Positions 18,306-26,860 of a stretch of DNA of 64,000 nt are shown here, piece after piece. This stretch comes from Methylotenera oryzisoli_B. Lineage in GTDB: Bacteria; Pseudomonadota; Gammaproteobacteria; Burkholderiales; Methylophilaceae. Position numbers and translations under genes: made by a program. Position 1 is the stretch's first letter, and the number at the start of each line of letters is the position of its first letter. The notes under the pieces were generated by a model. It was not told the DNA's origin. It saw only the letters and a program-made list of their open reading frames with translations, and ran no database searches. The stretch is from contig OZ277031.1 of assembly GCA_965613685.1 (NCBI GenBank), forward strand, positions 1,364,001 through 1,428,000, written 5' to 3'.

Positions 18306-19362
18306 GCTGACTGATGGTGTTGAGCTTAGCTGGCTTGGCCAACCAATGCAGTTTTTTGGCTAGACTGCGGCTGACATAGGCCGCAGCAGTGTCGTCAATT
18401 AATAGGTAATCTTGAATAGCAAAAACCTGCGCATAGTGCTCGCTTTGCGTCACCCCGGCTATGAATAGTGGTTTGCTGGCGACGTCCGACAGCACCCCCG
18501 CACCCGCCCGCCCAACTGCTTGCGGTGGCACCAACACGGTGACCGATTGCATGTGCTTGGCTGGGTAGCCCGTGCGCGGATCAATAATATGGCAATAACG
18601 TTGGCCGTCTAACATAAAGTAGCGCTGGTAATCCCCCGACGTGCCTATCGCCCAACCATCGGGCAAATCCAAGCTGGCCATGGCATTGGGTAGACGCGGG
18701 TGCTGTATGCCAACTCGCCAAGGGTGATCGCCGTGCTGACCCATGGCGATGATGTTGCCGCCTATATTAATCAAGGCATGCTGTACCCCTTGCTGGCGCA
18801 AATAAGCCACTGCCCTATCCAAGGCATAGCCTTTGGCGTAACCGCCTAAATCCAATTTCACTGCGCTATTGTTGCTGCGTATGCGCTCGCCCTCTATGAC
18901 GATGTCAGCCATGCTGGGCTTAGCATCCCGCCATTTCTGGATGGCTAGCGTGGCAATGGCTTGTGGGCCAAATTCATCCCGCTGAAACCCCCAGGTGCCA
19001 ATTAAATGGCCTAGGGCCGGATTAAATAAGCCGTCGGATTGCGCCGACAACTGCTGGGCTTCCACTAGCATGGCCGCTAAGTCGGGCGCCACAGTCAAGC
19101 TGCGGCCTTGCGCAAAGGCGGCATTAACTTGCCCCAGTTCACTTAATTGATCGGCCGACGCGGGCTTCCATGCATGCACCCTACGGTGTAAATTTTGCAA
19201 GTCCTGCTGCACGTGATTGGCCAGCGTGGCTGCCCGCTCATCGGTCTCACCGTAAATGCTGATATCGACCAAGGTACCAAACACATAGCTTTGGCTATGG
19301 TAGAGCGGCGCCTTAACACAGCCGAAGAGCAACACGCTTAAAAGCAAGGCTAAATAGCGCAT
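18292..19362 (-). CDS. apbE: FAD:protein FMN transferase (lipoprotein)
   Basis: Attaches FMN covalently to threonine or serine of exported redox proteins such as NqrB/C, RnfG or flavocytochromes. It has 356 residues with a lipobox LFGC (C15), so it is probably anchored in the periplasm. The core motifs are VKLDLGGYAKGYALDRAV (FAD and Mg binding), GNIIAMGQ, and IIDPRTGYPA, followed by SVTVLVP and DVASKPLFIAG. Neither nqr nor rnf genes are in the window, so its target is not visible. It is followed by the NusG-II and Gx transporter genes and preceded by gshB, one base away. Confidence 0.95.
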   Translation of the reverse strand: MRYLALLLSVLLFGCVKAPLYHSQSYVFGTLVDISIYGETDERAATLANHVQQDLQNLHRRVHAWKPASADQLSELGQVNAAFAQGRSLTVAPDLAAMLVEAQQLSAQSDGLFNPALGHLIGTWGFQRDEFGPQAIATLAIQKWRDAKPSMADIVIEGERIRSNNSAVKLDLGGYAKGYALDRAVAYLRQQGVQHALINIGGNIIAMGQHGDHPWRVGIQHPRLPNAMASLDLPDGWAIGTSGDYQRYFMLDGQRYCHIIDPRTGYPAKHMQSVTVLVPPQAVGRAGAGVLSDVASKPLFIAGVTQSEHYAQVFAIQDYLLIDDTAAAYVSRSLAKKLHWLAKPAKLNTISQHAHP

Positions 19363-19363
19363 G

Positions 19364-20293
19364 CTAGGTTTGCCGCTCTAAGGCATCCATGAACACGGCG
19401 GCTGGCCGGCAATCGGTTTGTTGGGCTATTTCCACCATGCCAGTGGGGCTGGTGACGTTGATTTCGGTTAAATACTCGCCTATCACGTCTAGTCCCACAA
19501 AAAACAAACCGGCTTGTTTTAAAACTGGGCCCACCGTATGCGCTATGCTTAAATCCCGCTTGCTCAAGGCTTGGGCCACACCGGTGCCCCCGGCCGCCAG
19601 ATTGCCGCGCGTTTCGCCCGCCATGGGGATGCGAGCTAAGGCATAAGGTAAGGGCTCGCCGTCTATCATGATGATGCGCTTGTCGCCTTGTAAAATTTCC
19701 GGCAAATAGCGTTGCGCCATAATGGTACGGCGGCCAAAATCGGTGACGGTTTCCAATATCACGCCTAAATTGGGGTCCTTGGTTTTTAATCTGAATACGC
19801 TGCTGCCGCCCATGCCATCCAATGGCTTCACCACGATGTCTTGTTGCTCCTGCAAAAACTCACGCAGCAAGGCATTGTTGGCAGTGACCAAGCTGGCCGG
19901 CGCCAAGTCGATGAATCGCGTTACCGACAGTTTTTCATTCCAATTGCGCATGGCACTCGGGTTGTTGTAGACCTTAGCCCCTTGATTGGCGGCGATTTCC
20001 AATAAGTAAGTGCTGTATAAATACTCGTTATCAAACGGCGGGTCTTTACGCATGATGACGGCATCAAAGGCAGTGGGTAGGGCTTCTTGGCTTTCGCCCA
20101 CGACTGCCGTATCCCCATTAAACGCCCAGGGCTTGGCGACCAGTTTGGCCTGCCCATGACGCAAAAATAAATCGTGCTGGAGACTAACGAAGACTTGGTG
20201 ACCGCGACCGACCGCCTCACGCATGATGGCCAAGCTGCTGTCTTTGGCGGTTTTTAGCTGATCCAATGGATCCAAGATAAACGCAAGCTTCAT
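19364..20293 (-). CDS. gshB: Glutathione synthetase
   Basis: Joins gamma-glutamylcysteine and glycine using ATP in the cytoplasm. It has 309 residues of the bacterial ATP-grasp type. It starts MKLAFILDPLDQLKTAKDSSLAIMREA, which is diagnostic. MRKDPPFDNEYLYSTYLLE is in the first third. The ATP-grasp core VVKPLDGMGGSSVFRL is near 155-170, and EINVTSPTGMVEI is near the C-terminus. It follows gshA by 11 bp, forming a complete glutathione operon. Confidence 0.97.
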   Translation of the reverse strand: MKLAFILDPLDQLKTAKDSSLAIMREAVGRGHQVFVSLQHDLFLRHGQAKLVAKPWAFNGDTAVVGESQEALPTAFDAVIMRKDPPFDNEYLYSTYLLEIAANQGAKVYNNPSAMRNWNEKLSVTRFIDLAPASLVTANNALLREFLQEQQDIVVKPLDGMGGSSVFRLKTKDPNLGVILETVTDFGRRTIMAQRYLPEILQGDKRIIMIDGEPLPYALARIPMAGETRGNLAAGGTGVAQALSKRDLSIAHTVGPVLKQAGLFFVGLDVIGEYLTEINVTSPTGMVEIAQQTDCRPAAVFMDALERQT

Positions 20294-20304
20294 AATGGCT
20301 GAGC

Positions 20305-21600
20305 CTATTGATTAAGGGGATCTTGCTCTTGCAATTCAATGGCGGCGGCCAACAAGGCCAACCTAGCCACCACGCCGTAGGCATAAAAACGGTTAGGCGC
20401 TGCATCCGGGCTATCCGTGCAATCTGGCAGGGTGCAGGGTTTTTCAAAGGCCAAGGGCACAAATTGTGAGCCCGGGGCATTGAGGTTTTCGTCTACGCCG
20501 CGGCGGGTGTGCACCCGATAAAAGCCGCCTATGACAAAATGGTCCATCATGTACACCACCGGTTCGGCTACCGCCTGTTCTATGCTTTCAAAGGTATACA
20601 CGCCCTCTTGTATGATCACTTCCGAGACTTGCAAACCGTCTTTCACCACCGCCATTTTATTGCGGGTTTTACGGTTTAAATCGCGCACTTCATCCGGCGA
20701 TTTCACCGTCATGATGCCCATGCCGTAGGTGCCGGCATCGGCTTTCACAATCACAAATGGCGTTTGCGTGACGCCATACTGGGCGTATTTAACTTTAATT
20801 TTATCCAGCAATTGCTCTACCTTAAAGGCCAGGCAATCTTCACCGGTACGCGCATTAAAATCGATTTCACCGCAGGTTTCAAAGTAGGGATTAATCAGCC
20901 ATTCATCGATACCAAGTAAATCAGCAAACTCCTTAGCCACGCGGTTATAGGCACTAAAATGCTGCGATTTACGACGCGTGCTCCAACCGGCATGCAGCGG
21001 CGGAATGAGGTTTTGTTCTAAGTTTTTAAGGATGTCGGGGATGCCACCGGATAAATCGTTATTGAGCAATATGGCGCAGCTATCAAAATCGCCCAATTCC
21101 GGGTTGATTAACTTAATCCTATTGCCTACACGCACCACCGGTTCCAGCAATAACATGTGGCCATCATGGGTTTCCAGGCTAGTAGGCTGAGTGATTTCTG
21201 GGGAGATGGAGCCGACCCGCACATCCAATCCAGCCTGCTTCATGATGTGCACCAACTCGACCACGTTGCGTAAGTAATAGGTATTGCGCGTGTGGTTTTC
21301 AGGAATAATCAATAAACGGTGGGCTTCTGGGCAGACTTTCTCCACCGCGACCATGGCCGCTTGCACGCTTAAAGGCAGAAAATCCCGATTCAGATTATTG
21401 AAGCCGCCGGGAAACAAATTGGTGTCCACCGGGGCCAACTTAAACCCAGCATTGCGTAAATCCACGCTGGCATAAAATGGCGAACCGTACTCCAGCCACT
21501 GGCAGCGAAACCAATGCTCAATTTTTGGCATGGCATCCAGCATGCTTTTTTCTAGCGATAAGAGTGGGCCGTTCAGCGCCGTGGTGAGATGGGGGACCAT
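20305..21600 (-). CDS. gshA: Glutamate-cysteine ligase, ferrooxidans type
   Basis: Catalyses the first step of glutathione synthesis. At 431 residues it belongs to the distinct GshA family first defined in Acidithiobacillus (ferrooxidans) and common in betaproteobacteria, not the E. coli GshA family. Recognisable blocks are SVDLRNAGFKLAPVDTNLFPGGFNNL (about 46-71), ENHTRNTYYLRNV, and the ATP-grasp-like VIVKADAGTYGMGIMTVKSPDEV. The C-terminus contains HFVIGGFYRVHTRRGVDENLNAPG. gshB follows directly. Confidence 0.94.
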   Translation of the reverse strand: MVPHLTTALNGPLLSLEKSMLDAMPKIEHWFRCQWLEYGSPFYASVDLRNAGFKLAPVDTNLFPGGFNNLNRDFLPLSVQAAMVAVEKVCPEAHRLLIIPENHTRNTYYLRNVVELVHIMKQAGLDVRVGSISPEITQPTSLETHDGHMLLLEPVVRVGNRIKLINPELGDFDSCAILLNNDLSGGIPDILKNLEQNLIPPLHAGWSTRRKSQHFSAYNRVAKEFADLLGIDEWLINPYFETCGEIDFNARTGEDCLAFKVEQLLDKIKVKYAQYGVTQTPFVIVKADAGTYGMGIMTVKSPDEVRDLNRKTRNKMAVVKDGLQVSEVIIQEGVYTFESIEQAVAEPVVYMMDHFVIGGFYRVHTRRGVDENLNAPGSQFVPLAFEKPCTLPDCTDSPDAAPNRFYAYGVVARLALLAAAIELQEQDPLNQ

Positions 21601-21633
21601 AATGACCTTTGTTCCGTTTTACGCAAATATACC

Positions 21634-22599
21634 CTAAAGCGCGGGCTGAGCTAACTGCGCTTGCGCGTCCGCGTGGTAACTGCTTCTTACCATGGGGCCA
21701 CTGGCGGTGTTATTAAAGCCCATGGCTTGCGCTTTTTCTTTTAATTGCTCAAAAATAACCGGCTCCACGTAACGCATGACCGGCAAATGGTGCACACTGG
21801 GTTGCAAATACTGACCCAAGGTCAGCATGCTCACTTGGTGATCACGCAAGTCTTGCATGACCGCTAGAATTTCTTCATCGGTCTCACCCAAGCCCAACAT
21901 CAAGCCCGACTTAGTGGGTATGTGCGGGTACATTTCAGCAAAGGTTTTCAATAAAGTCAGTGAGTTTTGGTAATCCGAGCCGGGTCTGGCTTGCTTATAC
22001 AAACGTGGCACGGTCTCTAAATTGTGGTTCATGACATCCGGTGGCGCTTCATTCAAAATAGCCATGGCCACGTCCAAGCGCCCCCTGAAATCCGGCACTA
22101 ATATTTCGATTTTAATATTAGGCGATTGGGCACGCACGGCCCTTATGCAGTCGACAAAATGCTTGGCCCCGCCGTCTTTTAAGTCGTCTCTGTCCACCGA
22201 GGTAATCACCACGTACTTCAAGCGCATCTGCGCGATGGTGCGGGCCAAATTTTCCGGCTCATTGGCATCCGGTGGCAAAGGCTTACCATGAGCCACGTCG
22301 CAAAATGGGCAACGGCGCGTGCAAATGTCCCCCAAGATCATGAAGGTGGCCGTGCCACCACTAAAGCATTCGCCTATGTTGGGGCAACTGGCCTCTTCGC
22401 AGACCGTGTGCAATTGGTTGTCACGCAGGATTTTTTTGATTTCTTGGTAGCGCTGGCTGTCCGGCATTTTCATGCGTATCCAGTCCGGTTTACGCTGCAC
22501 CGGCTGCGGAATAATCTTAATAGGAATGCGCGAGGTCTTGGCCGCATCCCGTTCTTTAACGCCGGCGATTTTTGTTTTAGGCAGAGTCGATTCAGTCAT
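21634..22599 (-). CDS. lipA: Lipoyl synthase
   Basis: A radical-SAM enzyme that inserts two sulfurs into octanoyl groups on lipoyl domains. It has 321 residues. The auxiliary cluster cysteines are in CEEASCPNIGEC and the radical-SAM CxxxCxxC motif is CTRRCPFC. The closing RSSYHA serine that ligates the auxiliary cluster is also present. It overlaps the end of lipB by 8 bp, so lipB and lipA are translationally coupled, following ybeD in the usual lipoate order. Confidence 0.97.
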   Translation of the reverse strand: MTESTLPKTKIAGVKERDAAKTSRIPIKIIPQPVQRKPDWIRMKMPDSQRYQEIKKILRDNQLHTVCEEASCPNIGECFSGGTATFMILGDICTRRCPFCDVAHGKPLPPDANEPENLARTIAQMRLKYVVITSVDRDDLKDGGAKHFVDCIRAVRAQSPNIKIEILVPDFRGRLDVAMAILNEAPPDVMNHNLETVPRLYKQARPGSDYQNSLTLLKTFAEMYPHIPTKSGLMLGLGETDEEILAVMQDLRDHQVSMLTLGQYLQPSVHHLPVMRYVEPVIFEQLKEKAQAMGFNNTASGPMVRSSYHADAQAQLAQPAL

Positions 22600-23254
22600 G
22601 TGCTATTCCATGCTCCAATTGCTTGAGTAGCTTAGCCGTTAATTGTTCGGCAGCTTGCGATAAGGTCAGTTGCAGGCCTAAGTCTTGGGTTTGCGTCACG
22701 GCCAAGCCCGCGTAACCGCAGGGGTCTATGGCCTTAAACGGGCTTAAATCCATGGCCACATTGACGCTTAATCCGTGGTAACTGCCATTGTTTTTGATGC
22801 GTAAACCCAAGGCCGCTAGTTTAGCCTCTTGCACGTAAACCCCAGGCGCAGTGGCTTTGGCCTCTGCTTGCACGCCGTGTTCGGCCAACCAATCTATCAC
22901 GACGTTTTCCAACAAGCTCACCAACTTGCGCACGCTTAAGCCGTGGCGTTTTAAATCCAACAAGGGGTAAATGATGAGCTGCCCTGGGCCGTGGTAAGTA
23001 ATCTTACCGCCTCTATCGGTCATGACCAAAGGAATATCACTGGCTGCTGGTAAACGCACGCCTTGCCGATTCAAGCCTAGGGTATAAACCGGAAAATGCT
23101 CGGTCACCCACACCTCATCGGCAGTGCTGGCTGTGCGCTCGGCATTAAAGTGCTGCATGGCCTGCCAGGTTAGCGCGTAATCGGTGCGGCCTAAATGACG
23201 CACCAACAAGGCTGGCTTAGACGAACTGGCGGGCATGGCTGCGACGTGCTGCAA
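22592..23254 (-). CDS. lipB: Octanoyltransferase
   Basis: Moves octanoate from acyl carrier protein to lipoyl domains. It has 220 residues. The signature RGGKITYHGPGQLIIYPLLDL is near 81-101. The catalytic lysine lies in AKLAALGLRI and the catalytic cysteine in DPCGYAGL. The N-terminal extension of about 15 residues is not conserved, so the true start could be slightly downstream. It lies between ybeD and lipA. Confidence 0.96.
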   Translation of the reverse strand: MQHVAAMPASSSKPALLVRHLGRTDYALTWQAMQHFNAERTASTADEVWVTEHFPVYTLGLNRQGVRLPAASDIPLVMTDRGGKITYHGPGQLIIYPLLDLKRHGLSVRKLVSLLENVVIDWLAEHGVQAEAKATAPGVYVQEAKLAALGLRIKNNGSYHGLSVNVAMDLSPFKAIDPCGYAGLAVTQTQDLGLQLTLSQAAEQLTAKLLKQLEHGIAHD

Positions 23255-23263
23255 AGGGTTGGC

Positions 23264-23542
23264 TTAAAGTGAAAATTTAACCAGTGGGTGGGCGCTGATT
23301 AAACGGTAAACCGCGTCCAATTGATCTTGCGAGGCCACGTGCACCTGGCAGGTTAGGCTAATGTACTTGCCGCCAGAGCTGGCACGCATGCTTACGTGGG
23401 CCGCGGTAAAGGTCGGTTGCACAGTCTGGATCAAGCCTATGATGATATCGGCAAAGCCGTCTTGCATTTCACCCATAACCTTAATCGGAAAGTCACAAGG
23501 AAAATCAATTAAAGCCGGCTTGCTGTTATCCTGATCCACCAT
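23264..23542 (-). CDS. ybeD: DUF493 / YbeD family protein
   Basis: A 92-residue protein of the UPF0250 family, with an ACT-like ferredoxin fold (PCDFPIKVMGE start and MRASSGGKYISLTCQVHV core). In proteobacteria it is nearly always located between dacA/dacC and lipB, as here, and it has been suggested to play a regulatory role linked to lipoate metabolism. Its biochemical function is not established. It lies 9 bp before lipB and 21 bp after dacC. Confidence 0.9.
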   Translation of the reverse strand: MVDQDNSKPALIDFPCDFPIKVMGEMQDGFADIIIGLIQTVQPTFTAAHVSMRASSGGKYISLTCQVHVASQDQLDAVYRLISAHPLVKFSL

Positions 23543-23563
23543 AATGCTAGTCTGCCAGCAGGC

Positions 23564-24727
23564 TTATTGCGCCAGCAATAACAGGCTGTCCCAAATGCGG
23601 CCAAACACACCGGCTGCTTCAATATTTTTTGCCGCCACTAAAGGCCGCTCGGACACCACTTTACCGTTTAAGGTAAATTGCACACGGCCTATAACTTGGC
23701 CTTTAGCAATGGGTGCCACCAAGCGCGGTTGACTGGTCACCTGCGCTTGAATATTGGCGTGTTCGCCTTTGGCCACCGTCACGTACAAATCTTCCGCCAC
23801 CGTCAAGTTCACTTGATTTTCCTTACCCTTCCAAACGCGTAAGGATTTGATCGCTTGGCCTTGCTTGTAGCGCAATTTGGAATCAAAAAACTGAAAGCCG
23901 TAATTCAATAATTTTTGGCTCTCGGCAGCACGGGCGGCATCGCTGCCGGCACCCAACAAGACAGAAATACGGCGTATGCCATCGCGTTTGGCTGATGAAA
24001 TCAAGCAGTAGCCAGCCGATTCGGTGTGGCCGGTTTTCATGCCATCGACACTGGCATCCGCCCACAATAAACGGTTGCGATTAGACTGCGTGATGTTGTT
24101 GTAAGTGTATTCTTTAACGGAATACAGACGTTGGTATTGATCCGGGAAATCGTGGATTAAGGCGGTGGCCAAGATCGCTAAATCGTCAGCCGTGGTGTAA
24201 TGCTGCGCATCAGGCAAACCGGTCGAGTTCATGTAATGGGTGTGTTTCATGCCTAAACGTTGTGCCTCTTGGTTCATCATGTCGGCAAACTGCACTTCGG
24301 AACTGGCGATGCCCTCGGCCAAGGCGATCGACGCGTCGTTACCAGACTGAATGATCATGCCATGCAACAACTCGTCCACGCTAACGGGTCGATTAGGCTC
24401 AATAAACATTTTTGAGCCTTCCACTTTCCAGGCCAATTCACTCACGGCTAAATTTTGCTTCAAAGACAAATGCTTGCTTTTTAGCGCCTTAAAAGTCAAA
24501 TAAGCGGTCATGATTTTAGTCAAGGAAGCCGGCTCGATGCGCGCACTGTTATTTTTGGCCGCCAACACATGGCCGCTATTAAAATCTTTTAGCAAATAGG
24601 CATTCACCGCCAAATCCGGTGGCGCTGGTATTTGTGCGCCCACGGCTTGCGCAAGCGGGCTGAGGACAAGGGCGGTTAAACTAAAAATAAGTGCGTAAGC
24701 ATGGGTTTTTAATTGGCTAGATGTCAT
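23564..24727 (-). CDS. dacC: D-alanyl-D-alanine carboxypeptidase (PBP5/6 family)
   Basis: Trims the terminal D-Ala of peptidoglycan stem peptides in the periplasm. It has 387 residues with a signal peptide (about 1-31). The active-site motifs are S68-L-T-K71, SGND near 130 and KTG in DGMKTGHTESAGYCL. A PBP5 C-terminal beta domain and a terminal amphipathic helix (IWDSLLLLAQ) likely anchor it to the membrane. dacA would be an equally fair name. It follows rlpA in the elongation-gene cluster. Confidence 0.95.
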   Translation of the reverse strand: MTSSQLKTHAYALIFSLTALVLSPLAQAVGAQIPAPPDLAVNAYLLKDFNSGHVLAAKNNSARIEPASLTKIMTAYLTFKALKSKHLSLKQNLAVSELAWKVEGSKMFIEPNRPVSVDELLHGMIIQSGNDASIALAEGIASSEVQFADMMNQEAQRLGMKHTHYMNSTGLPDAQHYTTADDLAILATALIHDFPDQYQRLYSVKEYTYNNITQSNRNRLLWADASVDGMKTGHTESAGYCLISSAKRDGIRRISVLLGAGSDAARAAESQKLLNYGFQFFDSKLRYKQGQAIKSLRVWKGKENQVNLTVAEDLYVTVAKGEHANIQAQVTSQPRLVAPIAKGQVIGRVQFTLNGKVVSERPLVAAKNIEAAGVFGRIWDSLLLLAQ

Positions 24728-24771
24728 GGTTTAGTTCACGTTTGATTGATGCTGGGTTAATTAATACAGGG

Positions 24772-25743
24772 TTAATTGATAATGACCGCAGTCAAGTTTA
24801 ATTGTTGGCGAATTTTAGCGGCCATATTTTCCGCTTCCACCCTACTGGCATAAGGGCCAAGGCGCACGCGGTAGAGACCGTCATTATACACCTTCGCTGC
24901 GGCTGCGTTTTCAACCAGACCCGAATCTTGAATTTTTTTCTGCAAGATTTGGCTGTTGGCTTCATTCTTAAACGCCCCCAATTGCAAATAAACCCCTGGG
25001 GCAACTGGCGCATCCAGCTTGGCCGATGGACTGGTGGTGGCTTCATTAGGCACGGCTTGTATCAGCACGCCCTCGGCTTCATTTTGCTCTGGACGACTCA
25101 CTGCGCTGACTGGCGCTGCCGCTGTTTGCATGGCGGCTACGCTGGTATCGATGGCCTCCACCTCCACTAGGCCACTGCCATGATTGACCAGGCGCAGTTG
25201 GTAAGCCGCCACATAGGATAAATCAATCAAACGATCGCGCTTAAAAGGGCCACGGTCGTTAATCCGCACGATGACGGAGCGGCCATTGGCTGGGTTGGTC
25301 ACTTTGGCATAACTGGGTATGGGTAAGGTGGTGTGCGCGGCCGTCATGCCATACATGTCGTAAATTTCGCCAGTAGAGGTTTTTTTACCGTGGTAGCGCT
25401 TGCCATACCAGGAAGCCACGCCTTGTTTTTTATAAGCTTGATAAGCGGTCATGGGCGTGTACGGCTGACCTAAGGCCACATACGGTTTATTGGCGCGCGG
25501 CAAAGGTTGCTCTATTTTCAATGTCGCACTGGGCACGCTGTCCAAGTTGGCCGGGGCATTGTCGCCCGGTCCATCGTCCAAATAATAAGCGCCTGCGCCG
25601 GGCTTGCCGCTGGCGTTGTCCACACCAGAGGCCTTATCGTTTTTAATCGGTGCAGGAGCGGCGATAGGGCTATTTAAAGAGAAGTCGGCACAAGCCGTTA
25701 ACAGCATTAAACTCAACAACAATAGGGACGTTTTTATAGTCAT
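24772..25743 (-). CDS. rlpA: Rare lipoprotein A with SPOR domain
   Basis: A septal-ring lytic transglycosylase-like lipoprotein of 323 residues. ATG 25743 gives a clean lipoprotein signal with lipobox LTAC. The double-psi beta-barrel (about 105-190) contains GVASWYGKRYHGKKTSTGE, the catalytic-type aspartate in INDRGPFKRDRLIDLSYVAA and preceding conserved histidine. A C-terminal SPOR domain (about 250-323, YLQLGAFKNEANSQIL and YRVRLGPYASRVEA) binds denuded glycan strands. It sits between rodA and dacC. Confidence 0.95.
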   Translation of the reverse strand: MTIKTSLLLLSLMLLTACADFSLNSPIAAPAPIKNDKASGVDNASGKPGAGAYYLDDGPGDNAPANLDSVPSATLKIEQPLPRANKPYVALGQPYTPMTAYQAYKKQGVASWYGKRYHGKKTSTGEIYDMYGMTAAHTTLPIPSYAKVTNPANGRSVIVRINDRGPFKRDRLIDLSYVAAYQLRLVNHGSGLVEVEAIDTSVAAMQTAAAPVSAVSRPEQNEAEGVLIQAVPNEATTSPSAKLDAPVAPGVYLQLGAFKNEANSQILQKKIQDSGLVENAAAAKVYNDGLYRVRLGPYASRVEAENMAAKIRQQLNLTAVIIN

Positions 25744-25768
25744 AGCAGAAACAATGAAAGTGAAAAAA

Positions 25769-26860
25769 TTAAGTGGCCACCACATTTTTATGGGTGGCGA
25801 TGCTCATCAATATGCCCAAACCTAGGCATAACATGACCATGGACGTGCCGCCGTAACTGATCAAAGGCAAGGGCACGCCCACCACAGGCAAAATACCACT
25901 GACCATGCCCATGTTGACGAAGGCGTAGGTAAAAAAGGTTAAGGCGATGCTGCCAGCCAACAATCGGCCAAACGTGCTTTTGGCCTCGGAGGCAATCACC
26001 AAGCCGCGTAAAATAATCAAACTAAACAAGCTTAAAAGCAAGAGGTTGCCCAACAAGCCGAACTCTTCACTGAACACCGCAAAAATAAAATCGGTGGTTC
26101 TCTCCGGTATAAAATCCAGTTGCGCTTGCGTGCCATTTAACCAACCCTTGCCGGCAAAGCCTCCTGAGCCTATAGCGATCATCGCCTGTATCGTGTGGTA
26201 GCCTGAACCGAGCGGATCTTGACTGGGGTCAAATAAAATTTCGATGCGACGGCGTTGGTAATCGTGCAACAACGTCCACAAAAACGGCGCAGCGATGGCC
26301 AAACTTAGGGTACCGCCTAATAATAACTTCCAACTCAAGCCAGCCAAAAACAACACATAAAAACCCGCTGCCGTGATCAACAAAGCCGTGCCTAAATCCG
26401 GCTGCTTCATGACCAAGGCCACCGGCACCAATAACAACAAGCCGGCTTGGGCAAAATGCTTGGCGCTAGGCCGAACTTCCAGCTTGGTAAAGTACCAGGC
26501 CAACATCATGGGCATGGCAATGCGCATGATTTCCGACGGTTGTATCTTGGTGACACCTAAATTTAGCCAACGCTGCGCGCCATGACTGGTGGAGCCGACC
26601 AATTCAACGGCCACCAACAAGACCACGCCCAATACATAGAGCGGCATGGCGATGCGTTCGAGTTGATGCGGCGCGATGTTGGCCGCCAACCACATGACAG
26701 AAAAGGCCAATACTATGTTCACGGTTTGATCGTAAACCTTGGAAAAATCTTGGCCCGATGCGCTGTACAACACAAACAAGCCCACCATCAAGGTGAAAAA
26801 TAAGCAGCCCATCAAAAACGAATCGATGTGCACCAGCAAAGGTTTGAAAAATTTATTCAT
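25769..26860 (-). CDS. rodA: Rod-shape SEDS glycosyltransferase RodA
   Basis: Polymerises lipid II glycan during cell elongation together with PBP2. It has 363 residues with about ten membrane helices. Family motifs include the Trp-Leu block RWLNLGVTKIQPSEIMRIAMPM, KQPDLGTALLI, the catalytic-loop sequence GSGGFAGKGWLNGTQAQLDFIPERTTDFIFAVFSEEFG, and the C-terminal PLPLISYGGTSM. The start overlaps the 3' end of mrdA by 8 bp, as usual for this pair. Confidence 0.97.
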   Translation of the reverse strand: MNKFFKPLLVHIDSFLMGCLFFTLMVGLFVLYSASGQDFSKVYDQTVNIVLAFSVMWLAANIAPHQLERIAMPLYVLGVVLLVAVELVGSTSHGAQRWLNLGVTKIQPSEIMRIAMPMMLAWYFTKLEVRPSAKHFAQAGLLLLVPVALVMKQPDLGTALLITAAGFYVLFLAGLSWKLLLGGTLSLAIAAPFLWTLLHDYQRRRIEILFDPSQDPLGSGYHTIQAMIAIGSGGFAGKGWLNGTQAQLDFIPERTTDFIFAVFSEEFGLLGNLLLLSLFSLIILRGLVIASEAKSTFGRLLAGSIALTFFTYAFVNMGMVSGILPVVGVPLPLISYGGTSMVMLCLGLGILMSIATHKNVVAT

